A stretch of DNA of 29,292 nucleotides, from IMG/VR virus record IMGVR_UViG_3300046011_008708, positions 1 to 29,292 of that record. One strand, written 5' to 3'. This stretch comes from a virus. Position numbers and translations under genes: made by a program. Shown piece after piece: positions 12,050-18,617 of this stretch (positions are counted from its first letter, which is position 1; each line of letters starts with the position of its first letter). Under the pieces are notes generated by a model, which did no database searches, was not told the origin of the DNA, and saw nothing but the letters and a program-made list of their open reading frames with translations.

Positions 12050-12362
12050 AGTTCCCCAGACACCTAAATCTTAGGCAGCCTTCGCCATAGCGAAAGCCGG
12101 TTCGACTTGGTTATCGTTCGCGATGTTGTTGACATCTACAGTTTTGCCCGGTACGTCGGAGCTCACGCCATCCTCTACTTTACTTCACGACGTGAATCGA
12201 TTCTGTTTCGCCCCCATCAGAAGCCCATGGAACGATTAGCACAAGGCCGACCGCTGTATTCGGACTCTGCGGCATTATCCGCTCGTCCATGGGTTTGTGG
12301 TGGAGGCGGGCGGCACTGCCCCGCCGTCTTCACGCTTTCCGCTCCGCTTCAACGGATGGATA
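12040..12362 (-). ncRNA. ssrA: circularly permuted two-piece tmRNA
   Basis: On the minus strand the acceptor piece comes first: T-arm-like GGCGG-GGCAGTG-CCGCC (12325-12309), then CGCCTCC (12308-12302), A and an encoded CCA (12300-12298). After an 82-base spacer the coding piece starts GGGGGCG (12215-12209) AAACAGAATCGA. The two 7-base strands pair fully, with G3.U70 at the third pair, the alanine identity element. A tag frame with stop codon TAA follows (12121-12071). The spacer contains an 8-base inverted repeat (CCCATGGA at 12293-12286 / TCCATGGG at 12231-12224) that would bring the two ends together for processing. Permuted tmRNA is the alphaproteobacterial form. The T-loop lacks the usual TTC-type sequence. 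It has its own promoter (P12) and terminator. Exact ends are approximate. Confidence 0.93.
12071..12121 (-). other. ssrA: tmRNA tag-peptide reading frame
   Basis: From a GCG resume codon at 12121, 16 codons encode ANDNQVEPAFAMAKAA, then TAA (12073-12071). Start Ala-Asn-Asp-Asn and the terminal Ala-Ala are the conserved ends of alphaproteobacterial tags. The tag is longer than usual and the third residue from the end is Lys, where Leu or Val is typical. The resume codon is inferred from the conserved ANDN start; the frame is open upstream. Confidence 0.85.
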
Positions 12363-12390
12363 CCATTGACCTTTCGATCAACGACTATTT

Positions 12391-12418
12391 ATCCTAACAC
12401 GCCGGTTAGGATTGTAAA
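12391..12418 (-). promoter_or_regulatory. early-type promoter P12 for the tmRNA
   Basis: TTTACA (12413-12418), 16-base spacer ATCCTAACCGGCGTGT, TAGGAT (12391-12396). The A-rich motif AAATAGTCGTT, normally just upstream of the -35, also occurs directly downstream of the -10 (12381-12391), as if a second promoter had been partly duplicated. Confidence 0.85.
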
Positions 12419-12421
12419 CAC

Positions 12422-13120
12422 CTAATTGAGTCGATAGACCATGCTCTCTGGATATGAAAGCGAACTCTGTTCACCAGTTTTGCTCTCGATGACAGTTGTG
12501 ATTGAATGACCCTTCGAATCCACTGAAGCCAGAAACTCTAACACCGTTCCTTCATCGAGAGTCATCCTAGAACCATAGCGCGCGTTGATATAAAGAACAC
12601 GATCTCCGACACTCAAAACATTGTCATTGATGTCTCTCTGGTCTGGGTTCTTGAGGATTTCATTCTTGGCCGCCTTGGCGTCGAATTTTTTCCAGACAGT
12701 CGGACCGCCATAGTCAATAAGGAACTCAGTTTCGCCGTCGCTATTGGACATTTTGACTTTGTTTCGGCGTCCGTCCCATATCGCGAGATAGGCAAAAAAT
12801 GAGTTCTCGATTTTGTGTGTGATTTTATTGGGGCTGAACCGATCCCAGTTGGACCAATGCTGCTTAATTTCTGGTCTGTCGAACCGCTTGTAAGCCGGAT
12901 CGAAGATCATTCGAGCAATTGAACCCTTACGGTCTCCGTCTATATACCGTACGAAAGCCGTTCCATACACTACTGCGTCATAGACGGCCTGGTAATCCTT
13001 TAGGGCTTCTTCCGCTTGTTCCATCTCATTGGAATGGATTCCATTTGCGAAACGGTAGCGGTCGAGACGAATAACACGTTCGAAGATTTCTTCAGGATCA
13101 CCGAGTTCTAGTTCCACCAT
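12422..13120 (-). CDS. hypothetical protein with C-terminal KOW-like barrel, 232 residues
   Basis: Start at ATG 13120; the frame is open further upstream but overlaps the previous gene. An acidic helical N-terminus (MVELELGDPEEIFERVIRLD) leads to a mixed middle with many aromatic residues (VYGTAFVRYIDGDRKGSIAR, HWSNWDRFSPNKITHK). The last about 70 residues (LSVGDRVLYINARYGSRMTL and GTVLEFLASVDSKG) look like a small beta-barrel of KOW/SH3 type. No catalytic motif seen; function unknown. It ends four bases before promoter P12. Confidence 0.72.
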   Translation of the reverse strand: MVELELGDPEEIFERVIRLDRYRFANGIHSNEMEQAEEALKDYQAVYDAVVYGTAFVRYIDGDRKGSIARMIFDPAYKRFDRPEIKQHWSNWDRFSPNKITHKIENSFFAYLAIWDGRRNKVKMSNSDGETEFLIDYGGPTVWKKFDAKAAKNEILKNPDQRDINDNVLSVGDRVLYINARYGSRMTLDEGTVLEFLASVDSKGHSITTVIESKTGEQSSLSYPESMVYRLN

Positions 13121-13127
13121 GCGACTT

Positions 13128-13496
13128 CTAGCCAATCGACTTGTCAGTTTCGACGACAAGCGTAACCGGTTTGGCGATCCACTTGCCGGCCTTAATCTCG
13201 TCTTCGACATACTGACGCATGCTGGCAAGGTTTTCAGCGACATACTCGTCAACCGTTTTCCCGTTGAGATAGTTAGGATATTCTTTGGTGAACCAGCGCT
13301 GACCCTCTTCGTACTTGTCGAAGTCATAGTTTTCCAGGCTCTTGATACTGGAGCCTGAATTAAGGGCCTTTACGACCGCTCCTGGTTTCACATAGATCTT
13401 CGGAGCAGAATAGCCGTAGTAGCCGGCATGCGCTTTGCTGTGATCGCCTTCGCGGACGATGATATAGAATTTCGGTGAGTTTGTCGGAACGCCCAT
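13128..13496 (-). CDS. hypothetical protein, 122 residues
   Basis: ATG at 13496 after AGGAGATACGC. Beta-type N-terminus (PKFYIIVREGDHSKAHAG), Tyr-rich segment (GYYGYSAPKIYVKPGAVV), then charged helices (RWFTKEYPNYLNGKTVDEYV) and a hydrophobic C-terminal strand. Unrecognised. Confidence 0.7.
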   Translation of the reverse strand: MGVPTNSPKFYIIVREGDHSKAHAGYYGYSAPKIYVKPGAVVKALNSGSSIKSLENYDFDKYEEGQRWFTKEYPNYLNGKTVDEYVAENLASMRQYVEDEIKAGKWIAKPVTLVVETDKSIG

Positions 13497-13505
13497 GCGT
13501 ATCTC

Positions 13506-13697
13506 CTATCTGAAGCCAACTGCAAACATAGAACCGAGAGCAGTCTCTTGACAGAACTCCTTAAGCCGCAACTCAAGAGCCGTAGGAAGATGCGATATCA
13601 GCTCGACATTAGCAAGTTGATTGATATGATGATTTAATCGACCGAATCCGATGTCAGAGTCATCGAACAAACCATTGAAGATGTATTCGAGATTCAT
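13506..13697 (-). CDS. hypothetical protein, 63 residues
   Basis: ATG at 13697 overlapping the stop of the nucleotidyltransferase gene as TGATG. Helical (GRLNHHINQLANVELISHLP) with a short N-terminal acidic stretch. Unrecognised; translational coupling to the gene before it is likely. Confidence 0.65.
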   Translation of the reverse strand: MNLEYIFNGLFDDSDIGFGRLNHHINQLANVELISHLPTALELRLKEFCQETALGSMFAVGFR

Positions 13698-14395
13698 CAG
13701 TCGACTCCATTAAATCGCGGTGTGCCGTCTGGATAGAACGACAGCGAATTCTCGTCTGGATTGTTCCAATCGACCTGAAGGGCGTTGATGGCTTTTGCCA
13801 GTTCGAGAAGTCCGATCGGACAGGCTCGATAGCCCTTCCTCGAATAGCGACCCATCCTCTCCAGCGTGGAAAGCGGGAAGGTGATCTTATGGACCACCAA
13901 TCTCTGCGCAGCGACGTCCTGGAAGAACCGTGGGTGGTGGATGAGATCGTAGTGCGGAGTAGTAGAAGCGCCGCTGTAACCTGGAATGGCCGCGCATGCA
14001 ACCGTGTAGTCGAAGTCATCGATCAAACTTCCAGCATCGCGGTACGGATGATCGATGATCTGAACCGTCAAACGGCCGACTCTGAAGTTGGTGACCTTTT
14101 CGTTGGTGAAGGTGCTCTCATAACCGGCGCCCTTCATCGCCTTAACGGCGAAAGCGTAGTTCTCTACGAAGACGTCAACGTCCTTGATGCGACGACCGAC
14201 AAGGGCACTTTCGATGGCGCCTCCGGCGATAACGAACTTAATGGCGCTGCCGTCGTCGATAAAGATCTTCGACAGCGAGGTCACCAGACCATAAAGGACC
14301 GACAGATTCGGAATCGCCTCAGTCGTAGTCCGATACGGCTTCATCATAGCGACCGCTGCGGTAGCGAAATAGCCGAACGGCTTCGTAAAGTCCAT
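13697..14395 (-). CDS. nucleotidyltransferase-like protein (Pol beta superfamily)
   Basis: 232 residues from ATG 14395. Residues 53-76 (KFVIAGGAIESALVGRRIKD, VDVF) carry the Pol beta signature: a G-G helix turn followed by D72-x-D74 metal ligands after a helix. A later DYTVACAAI segment (about 129-137) could give the third acidic residue. The family adds nucleotides or nucleotidyl groups to RNA, proteins or antibiotics; substrate is not clear here. It is the only gene between promoter P13 and the 13506-13697 gene it overlaps, and lies in the same region as the kinase and the RNA ligase, so an RNA end-processing role is a reasonable guess. Confidence 0.8.
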   Translation of the reverse strand: MDFTKPFGYFATAAVAMMKPYRTTTEAIPNLSVLYGLVTSLSKIFIDDGSAIKFVIAGGAIESALVGRRIKDVDVFVENYAFAVKAMKGAGYESTFTNEKVTNFRVGRLTVQIIDHPYRDAGSLIDDFDYTVACAAIPGYSGASTTPHYDLIHHPRFFQDVAAQRLVVHKITFPLSTLERMGRYSRKGYRACPIGLLELAKAINALQVDWNNPDENSLSFYPDGTPRFNGVD

Positions 14396-14424
14396 AAAGA
14401 ATCCTCGATTTTCGATGATGAGTC

Positions 14425-14452
14425 ATTATAGCACACCGGTCGGAGTTCACCG
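14425..14452 (-). promoter_or_regulatory. promoter P13, perfect extended -10
   Basis: TGCTATAAT with TATAAT at 14425-14430 is a perfect extended -10; the spacer keeps CCGACCGG, but the -35 position (14447-14452) reads CGGTGA. It starts the 13506-14395 unit. Confidence 0.75.
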
Positions 14453-14496
14453 ATTTAATTTACGGTGGTGGTTGATGTACTATTGCATTGCTGATT

Positions 14497-14558
14497 GAGA
14501 GCTCTTCTGGCGCAAACCGGTAAATCCAGAGGCGCAACACCGACTGAACTCAGCTCTC
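14497..14558. ncRNA. two-helix structured element, possible small RNA or mRNA 3' structure
   Basis: GAGAGCT (14497-14503) pairs with AGCTCTC (14552-14558), and CTTCTGG (14504-14510) pairs with CCAGAGG (14526-14532, one wobble), so the helices stack. On the minus strand the second helix directly precedes the 3' strand of the first, resembling an acceptor stem stacked on a T arm, but no cloverleaf or T loop is seen. The 195 bases between the nucleotidyltransferase start and the kinase end hold no gene otherwise. Confidence 0.4.
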
Positions 14559-14589
14559 GTGGTTCAGATCTCGGAGAACGACGCGAAGT

Positions 14590-15057
14590 TTACGCGGCGA
14601 TAATTTGCGTGAAGCCTTCTTCCACCGTCGGAACTTGCAGAGTTGCGTGCATCCGACGAATCACGTCTTCAGGAATGATCTTGTCGCGGTCGCTGTTCAG
14701 TCGACGCGCAAGAGCGGTCTCCAGAGGGACATCGAAGAAGACACACTCATGTTCGTAGGTCTTCGGAAGGCGACGGATCTTCTTTTGCCGGCTCTTCCTC
14801 GTCAGATTCGTCTGATCGAAGATGACATCGAGACCACGTTCGGCCGCGATGTCCATGATGTTGAACATCAGCCGCTCAGCCGGTTCGATGACTTGGCCAA
14901 AGGCCTCATCATACGTCTTGCCGATCTCTTTGGCCAAGAAGTGAACGCACTTGTCAATCGAAAGGACGACGGTGTCTGGATTCCAATTGAGGTAGTTCTG
15001 GACCCAGGTGCTTTTACCGGCGCACGGGATGCCGACGAGGACGGTGGCTTTAGGCAT
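14590..15057 (-). CDS. P-loop polynucleotide kinase (T4 Pnk kinase-domain-like)
   Basis: 155 residues. ATG at 15057 chosen over 15081 because it overlaps the stop of the preceding gene by eight bases. Walker A GIPCAGKST (residues 9-17, Lys15), then DKCVHFL, a DVIFDQTNLTRKSRQKKIRR segment (the DxTN motif seen in polynucleotide kinases) and the lid Arg segment ETALARRLNSDR. It corresponds to the N-terminal kinase half of T4 Pnkp, which phosphorylates 5'-OH ends; the phosphatase half is absent. With the RNA ligase at 16910-18115 it could repair broken tRNAs; the missing 3'-phosphatase would need to be elsewhere. Confidence 0.85.
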   Translation of the reverse strand: MPKATVLVGIPCAGKSTWVQNYLNWNPDTVVLSIDKCVHFLAKEIGKTYDEAFGQVIEPAERLMFNIMDIAAERGLDVIFDQTNLTRKSRQKKIRRLPKTYEHECVFFDVPLETALARRLNSDRDKIIPEDVIRRMHATLQVPTVEEGFTQIIAA

Positions 15058-15442
15058 TTTGCTTGTCGTATTCCTTGGCAAGAACGATGGCTGCTGAAAG
15101 AGCCATTGACGGATTGACCAATCCCTTGATCGGGTATGACGTAGTTCCGGGAAAGGCGGTTGGAACGACGATGACCTTGTCGTACGAGGTCACGAAGCTA
15201 TGGCGAAGCTCGACCCACCAACGACGACCGTCATCCATGCTCATATGAGCGATAACCCACTTCGGACACAAAATTTCGAAGAGACGCAGGACATGAGTGA
15301 GGTCGTCGGTGAAGCGCGGACCGTTCGGGACAAGATCAACGGTAGGCCAGAGAAACTTCTCAATGACTCTATCGACCGCACGGCTGGGCTTTTCCTGTCG
15401 TTGAATAAGCTCAACCAAGTCGGTGGCCGCGTAAACCTTCAT
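15050..15442 (-). CDS. hypothetical protein, 130 residues
   Basis: ATG at 15442 after AAGGAGACACT. Helical start (KVYAATDLVELIQRQEKPSR), a central strand-rich part (CPKWVIAHMSMDDGRRWWVE) and a C-terminal helix (NPSMALSAAIVLAKEYDKQ). The overall alpha-beta-alpha layout with a late A-rich helix recalls phage ABA-sandwich domains, but this is weak. It overlaps the kinase gene by eight bases. Confidence 0.68.
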   Translation of the reverse strand: MKVYAATDLVELIQRQEKPSRAVDRVIEKFLWPTVDLVPNGPRFTDDLTHVLRLFEILCPKWVIAHMSMDDGRRWWVELRHSFVTSYDKVIVVPTAFPGTTSYPIKGLVNPSMALSAAIVLAKEYDKQNA

Positions 15443-15451
15443 AGTGTCTCC

Positions 15452-15784
15452 TTAGTCCTGTCGATCTCGGATCAGGCAGAGATCGGAGACCCGATAGGCC
15501 ATGACTGCATACTGATCGTAATAAATGGCGGTCATGTCCATAATCTGGACAATTTCCTCCTTTGAGCAAGCAATCCGAACGGGGATCATCCGCTCACGAT
15601 AAAGTTTCTTGTTGGTCTGGTCGATCCATTGACCCTTGGCCACTGGCATGATCGTGAGACCGCCACTGATGGCTCGGACCTTCTCGTCCCAGACGCGATG
15701 GTAACGGGTCCGGAACGGTTTGCCGTCGTTCCGGACCGTAGGGACCATGATCTCCCAGAGCGAGGTCTCGATCTGGTCAGACAT
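15452..15784 (-). CDS. conserved phage hypothetical protein, 110 residues
   Basis: ATG at 15784. TSLWEIMVPTVRNDGKPFRT, RYHRVWDEKVRAISGGLTI, then KLYRERMIPVRIACSKEEIV and IYYDQYAVMAYRVSDLC form a pattern that I recall in many phage and some bacterial proteins with no known role. Eight-base overlap with the preceding gene shows coupling. Confidence 0.78.
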   Translation of the reverse strand: MSDQIETSLWEIMVPTVRNDGKPFRTRYHRVWDEKVRAISGGLTIMPVAKGQWIDQTNKKLYRERMIPVRIACSKEEIVQIMDMTAIYYDQYAVMAYRVSDLCLIRDRQD

Positions 15785-16106
15785 TGTGGACCCAACCGAG
15801 ATCCTCGACCATGAAGTCCAGGGCGCGCTGACCGGTACGTTCCTCCGCTGTCATCCCGTCAATCGAGGACAGGACATCCAGAGATCGAGCGCAACGGCCG
15901 CATTCATCGAGACCGTCATCGCTCTCCAAGGCCTCTTCGGCGTCAGTCGTGTCGACGATCTTCGGCCGAACGGCCAGAAGCTTCTGCAGAGAGAAGGCTC
16001 GACGAGTGCCCTTGCAGGCAGGGCAGTTCTTGGTCTCCATGTGGAGAGCGTGATAGAGATCACCGGCCTCTTGACAGGACAGCGGCTTTCCGAAAGTCGA
16101 AGTCAT
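15777..16106 (-). CDS. hypothetical protein with two CxxC pairs (zinc-ribbon-like)
   Basis: 109 residues from ATG 16106. NCPACKG (about 27-33) and CGRCARS (about 69-75) form two Cys-x-x-Cys knuckles separated by about 37 residues, the layout of a zinc ribbon with a long insert. Acidic segment DTTDAEEALESDDGLDE lies between. Could bind nucleic acid or act as a protein adaptor; no family recognised. Confidence 0.72.
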   Translation of the reverse strand: MTSTFGKPLSCQEAGDLYHALHMETKNCPACKGTRRAFSLQKLLAVRPKIVDTTDAEEALESDDGLDECGRCARSLDVLSSIDGMTAEERTGQRALDFMVEDLGWVHNV

Positions 16107-16110
16107 CGTT

Positions 16111-16299
16111 TTAGGCCTCCACCACGCGAACCTTGACCCACATCCAGTCTTCCTGGGTCGAGTCCCACCAGCTGGCGGCGTTGATCGCCTTTTGGGTCCT
16201 CAGCGAATAGACTCGGGCCGAACCGATGTCCTTCGTACGACGGAAGACGCTCTTGACGTATTCACCGGTCTTGCGGTTCTTGAGGGCGTAACGGTCCAT
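16111..16299 (-). CDS. hypothetical basic protein, 62 residues
   Basis: ATG at 16299 after GGAGAGATCATC; a longer start at 16341 lies in the promoter. Basic with Arg/Lys-rich segments (DRYALKNRKTGEYVKSVFRR) and a Trp-rich C-terminus (WWDSTQEDWMWVKVRVVEA). First gene from promoter P14. Unrecognised. Confidence 0.68.
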   Translation of the reverse strand: MDRYALKNRKTGEYVKSVFRRTKDIGSARVYSLRTQKAINAASWWDSTQEDWMWVKVRVVEA

Positions 16300-16331
16300 G
16301 ATGATCTCTCCTTCATCAGTATCTTGAAGAG

Positions 16332-16359
16332 ATTCTATCACGTCGGTCGCCGTTGTAAA
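16332..16359 (-). promoter_or_regulatory. early-type promoter P14
   Basis: TTTACA (16354-16359), 16-base spacer with GCGACCGACG, -10 TAGAAT (16332-16337) in TGATAGAAT. Drives the 14590-16299 block, including the kinase. Confidence 0.86.
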
Positions 16360-16362
16360 CCA

Positions 16363-16710
16363 CTATTTTGCTGGATATTTCGCGTCGACTTCGGGGCTGA
16401 TGCCGTCCAGCCGCTCGAGATTGAGAATGCCCATGTTGCTGACGGCGTTCGAGAAATATGGAATTTTTGTTTCCGGTCTCGTAAAGTCGGCGATAGTGAA
16501 GTCGATGACATCGAACGGCCAGTCATATTTTTTGGCGATTTCAGGCGTGACGAGAGCGATGCTTTCGAGGTTCAGGGCGTTTGCCGCCACGATTTCAGGG
16601 CTCGGCTTCCCGATTTCATCGAAGACGGCGATGTTGGTGTCGATCGACGTCTTCGGGAAACGGGCTTCGAGTTCCGGAGATGAGGCGGTGAAGAAGGTAA
16701 TGGTGTTCAT
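16363..16710 (-). CDS. hypothetical protein, 115 residues
   Basis: ATG at 16710 after AGGAGACTACATC. Contains three loosely repeated elements with Pro-Glu and Leu-Glu (SSPELEARFPKTSI, KPSPEIVAANALNLESIALV, LNLERLDGISPEVDAKYPAK), about 40-50 residues apart, as if built from degenerate repeats. The ends of the repeats share x-S/T-P-E. Function unknown. Confidence 0.65.
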   Translation of the reverse strand: MNTITFFTASSPELEARFPKTSIDTNIAVFDEIGKPSPEIVAANALNLESIALVTPEIAKKYDWPFDVIDFTIADFTRPETKIPYFSNAVSNMGILNLERLDGISPEVDAKYPAK

Positions 16711-16730
16711 GATGTAGTCTCCTGTTGCTT

Positions 16731-16910
16731 TCATTTACCGGTGTAACCGGGTTCAAGTTCGTGTGGATCGAGCAGCATGTCCCAGCCGAGACCGGCTGCT
16801 TCGCTTTCCCACTCGCATGGACCGATTTGAACGAGATCAGGATGTTCCCGCTTGTACTCGTCGAACTCGGCTTGGACGTAGGGGTTGTTCTCGAATTGGG
16901 TTGCGGTCAT
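16731..16910 (-). CDS. small acidic protein, 59 residues
   Basis: ATG at 16910 overlapping the RNA ligase stop as TGATG. The product starts MTATQFENNPYVQAEFDEY and contains KREHPDLVQIGPCEWESEAA, ending LEPGYTGK. Codon use is like its neighbours. Coupled to the ligase; function unknown. Confidence 0.7.
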   Translation of the reverse strand: MTATQFENNPYVQAEFDEYKREHPDLVQIGPCEWESEAAGLGWDMLLDPHELEPGYTGK

Positions 16911-18115
16911 CAGAATTTCACCGTCCAGTTGAGAGTTTCTTTGAACTCTTCGTATTTGACGTTCGACGAGAGGTGGCTTACGAGCACCTTCATGAACTCG
17001 TCCCTGGCGCTGCTGACCGGACCACCGTCATCCGAATGATGGTCCATCATCTTGAAGACAATCGATCGCAGCGGAGCCTTGATCGACGGTGCGATCTCCA
17101 TGGCGACGTGCTTCTTGTCATAGCCTTTGAAGCGGATCGAGTCAGTGAGACCATTGAGGAACAAGCAGGTGTCATAGATCTTCTGATGGAGACGCATCTC
17201 GAACTGCGAGAGCCGCGTCTTGTCCTCGTCCGACAAGTGCGGCTTCAGGTCGTCGATGCTCTTATCGAGGATCATCTCCACAATGTGTCGCTCGAACCGC
17301 ATATTGTCCTTGGTCTTGTGCAGTCGGCAGTACCAGTCGCATTTGACCTTGACCATGTGACCATCTGCAAACCGGATCACGATGCCTTCACTATCACCCG
17401 ACCACGGTGCAACCCACTCGGCGATCTCGCGAGCGTGCTTCGGACCATCGAATGTCTTGACGAACGGGATGACGCCGTCGTCGAGAACCACATCTTCGAT
17501 CTTGTAGTATTCGCCGGTCTTCATGTCGCGAAGAGCCGTAAGAACGAGCTGAGTCTCCGGATAGTCGATGACGATGCGTTGATCACGCGAGCAGAATTCG
17601 AAGATTGGGGTGATCCCAATCTTGATCATTCGTCGGGCAAATTCTTCATATTCCGGCCTATCGGCAATATGGGCCTGCGCCAGTTTGGCGACATCGGTGT
17701 CGCCCATCTTGGTTCCCCAGATCAGTTGATCGCGGACTGCGAAGGGTGAGATCATCGAGCCGTCAAGCTTCTCCAGGATGATGTGGTCCAGATTCATCGG
17801 CAGCAGGTGGTGCTGCGTCTCCTGCCGTTCGTCCATGTTGAAGAACTTGTGGTAGGGACGACGGATGACTTTGCCGGTCTCGGAGTCGAAGATGATGCCG
17901 CGACACTCACGACGCAGAGCGTAGTTACGAGTGCGCTGAGCGCGCATCTTGGCAGAACCACCGGCCACCTTGACGGGTGGGAAGGTGTCCTCGAAGTTTA
18001 CCGCGTAGTCGATGATGGTATAGCCATCACGATAAGCGACAACGAACTCATCACGACCGGCGATGGCCTCGAGGACCTCGGCGATGTGGTTGATGACGGG
18101 GAATTCGTAGTTCAT
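16910..18115 (-). CDS. rnlA: RNA ligase, T4 Rnl1 type
   Basis: 401 residues (T4 Rnl1 is 374) from ATG 18115. It seals 5'-phosphate and 3'-OH RNA ends through a ligase-AMP intermediate. Nucleotidyltransferase motifs in order: RRECRGIIFD (about 68-77) and KFFNMDE before the active site, motif I LEKLDGS with Lys116, motif IIIa FEFCSRDQRIVI (about 172-183), motif IV EGIVIRF (243-249), motif V VKVKCDWY (255-262). The C-terminal 140 residues are helical, as in Rnl1. With the kinase nearby this fits the T4 system that repairs tRNAs cut by host anticodon nucleases. Second gene from promoter P15, overlapping the gene before it by four bases. Confidence 0.94.
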   Translation of the reverse strand: MNYEFPVINHIAEVLEAIAGRDEFVVAYRDGYTIIDYAVNFEDTFPPVKVAGGSAKMRAQRTRNYALRRECRGIIFDSETGKVIRRPYHKFFNMDERQETQHHLLPMNLDHIILEKLDGSMISPFAVRDQLIWGTKMGDTDVAKLAQAHIADRPEYEEFARRMIKIGITPIFEFCSRDQRIVIDYPETQLVLTALRDMKTGEYYKIEDVVLDDGVIPFVKTFDGPKHAREIAEWVAPWSGDSEGIVIRFADGHMVKVKCDWYCRLHKTKDNMRFERHIVEMILDKSIDDLKPHLSDEDKTRLSQFEMRLHQKIYDTCLFLNGLTDSIRFKGYDKKHVAMEIAPSIKAPLRSIVFKMMDHHSDDGGPVSSARDEFMKVLVSHLSSNVKYEEFKETLNWTVKF

Positions 18116-18339
18116 TTTGCCGGAATCTTGACGTTCACGATCTGGGTCTCCTTCTTGTAGCGAATGTCGACCTCTTCGATGCCTTCAGCCTGGCAATCAG
18201 CCAGCGAGACAGCGGCGCCATAGGTGTTCATCGCCAGCGCGGTGAAGTCGACCGTACCGGACAAAAAGGCTTCTTTCGCTTCGGCGCCGTTCTTGTAGTC
18301 GCGACCGTAACGAGCGCCGATGGTAAGACGTTTGACCAT
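18112..18339 (-). CDS. hypothetical protein, 75 residues
   Basis: ATG at 18339 after AGAGGAGAACATATC; the frame's earlier start lies in promoter P15. The product begins MVKRLTIGARYGRDYKNGAE, has a helical Ala-rich middle (EAFLSGTVDFTALAMNTYGA), and a strand-forming C-terminus with QIVNVKIPAK. Unrecognised. Confidence 0.68.
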   Translation of the reverse strand: MVKRLTIGARYGRDYKNGAEAKEAFLSGTVDFTALAMNTYGAAVSLADCQAEGIEEVDIRYKKETQIVNVKIPAK

Positions 18340-18365
18340 GATATGTTCTCCTCTATCAGAAGAAC

Positions 18366-18393
18366 ATCCTATCACACTCGGTCGTATTGTAAA
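18366..18393 (-). promoter_or_regulatory. early-type promoter P15, inside the end of a coding region
   Basis: TTTACA (18388-18393), 16-base spacer with CGACCGAG, TAGGAT (18366-18371) in TGATAGGAT. The -35 and spacer overlap the last codons of the 18372-18617 gene. Drives the RNA ligase block. Confidence 0.85.
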
Positions 18394-18617
18394 CACATTT
18401 CTTTGTTATGTGCACGATAGGGATCGTGATTACCAGAGTCCGGACACGGACATGGAGGAACCACGACGGCATCAGGATTCAGAATGGTCTCGCCATCCTC
18501 ATCGAATTCGTAGAGGCCGTCGGCCAGGGCCTGCTCGATAGGGTCCTCAAGACCGCAATCGAGACACCAAGCACCCGGCCACCCGCTCCAACGATGGTTC
18601 GTAAATTCATCAGTCAT
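18372..18617 (-). CDS. small zinc-finger-like protein, 81 residues
   Basis: ATG at 18617 with an eight-base overlap with the preceding gene. N-terminal HRWSGWPGAWCLDCGLEDP (about 8-26) has the W-C-x-x-C-G pattern of small phage zinc-binding proteins, and further Cys appear at VVPPCPCPDSG and near the end. Acidic middle. Its 3' end contains promoter P15. Function unknown. Confidence 0.72.
   Translation of the reverse strand: MTDEFTNHRWSGWPGAWCLDCGLEDPIEQALADGLYEFDEDGETILNPDAVVVPPCPCPDSGNHDPYRAHNKEMCLQYDRV

Noticed and set aside
14461-14590. Possible tRNA gene
   Set aside because: Stacked stems are present but there is no D arm, anticodon arm or T loop, and no CCA-type end.
16763-17749. Long plus-strand frame of 328 codons
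   Set aside because: It lies opposite the RNA ligase, whose active-site motifs are intact on the minus strand.
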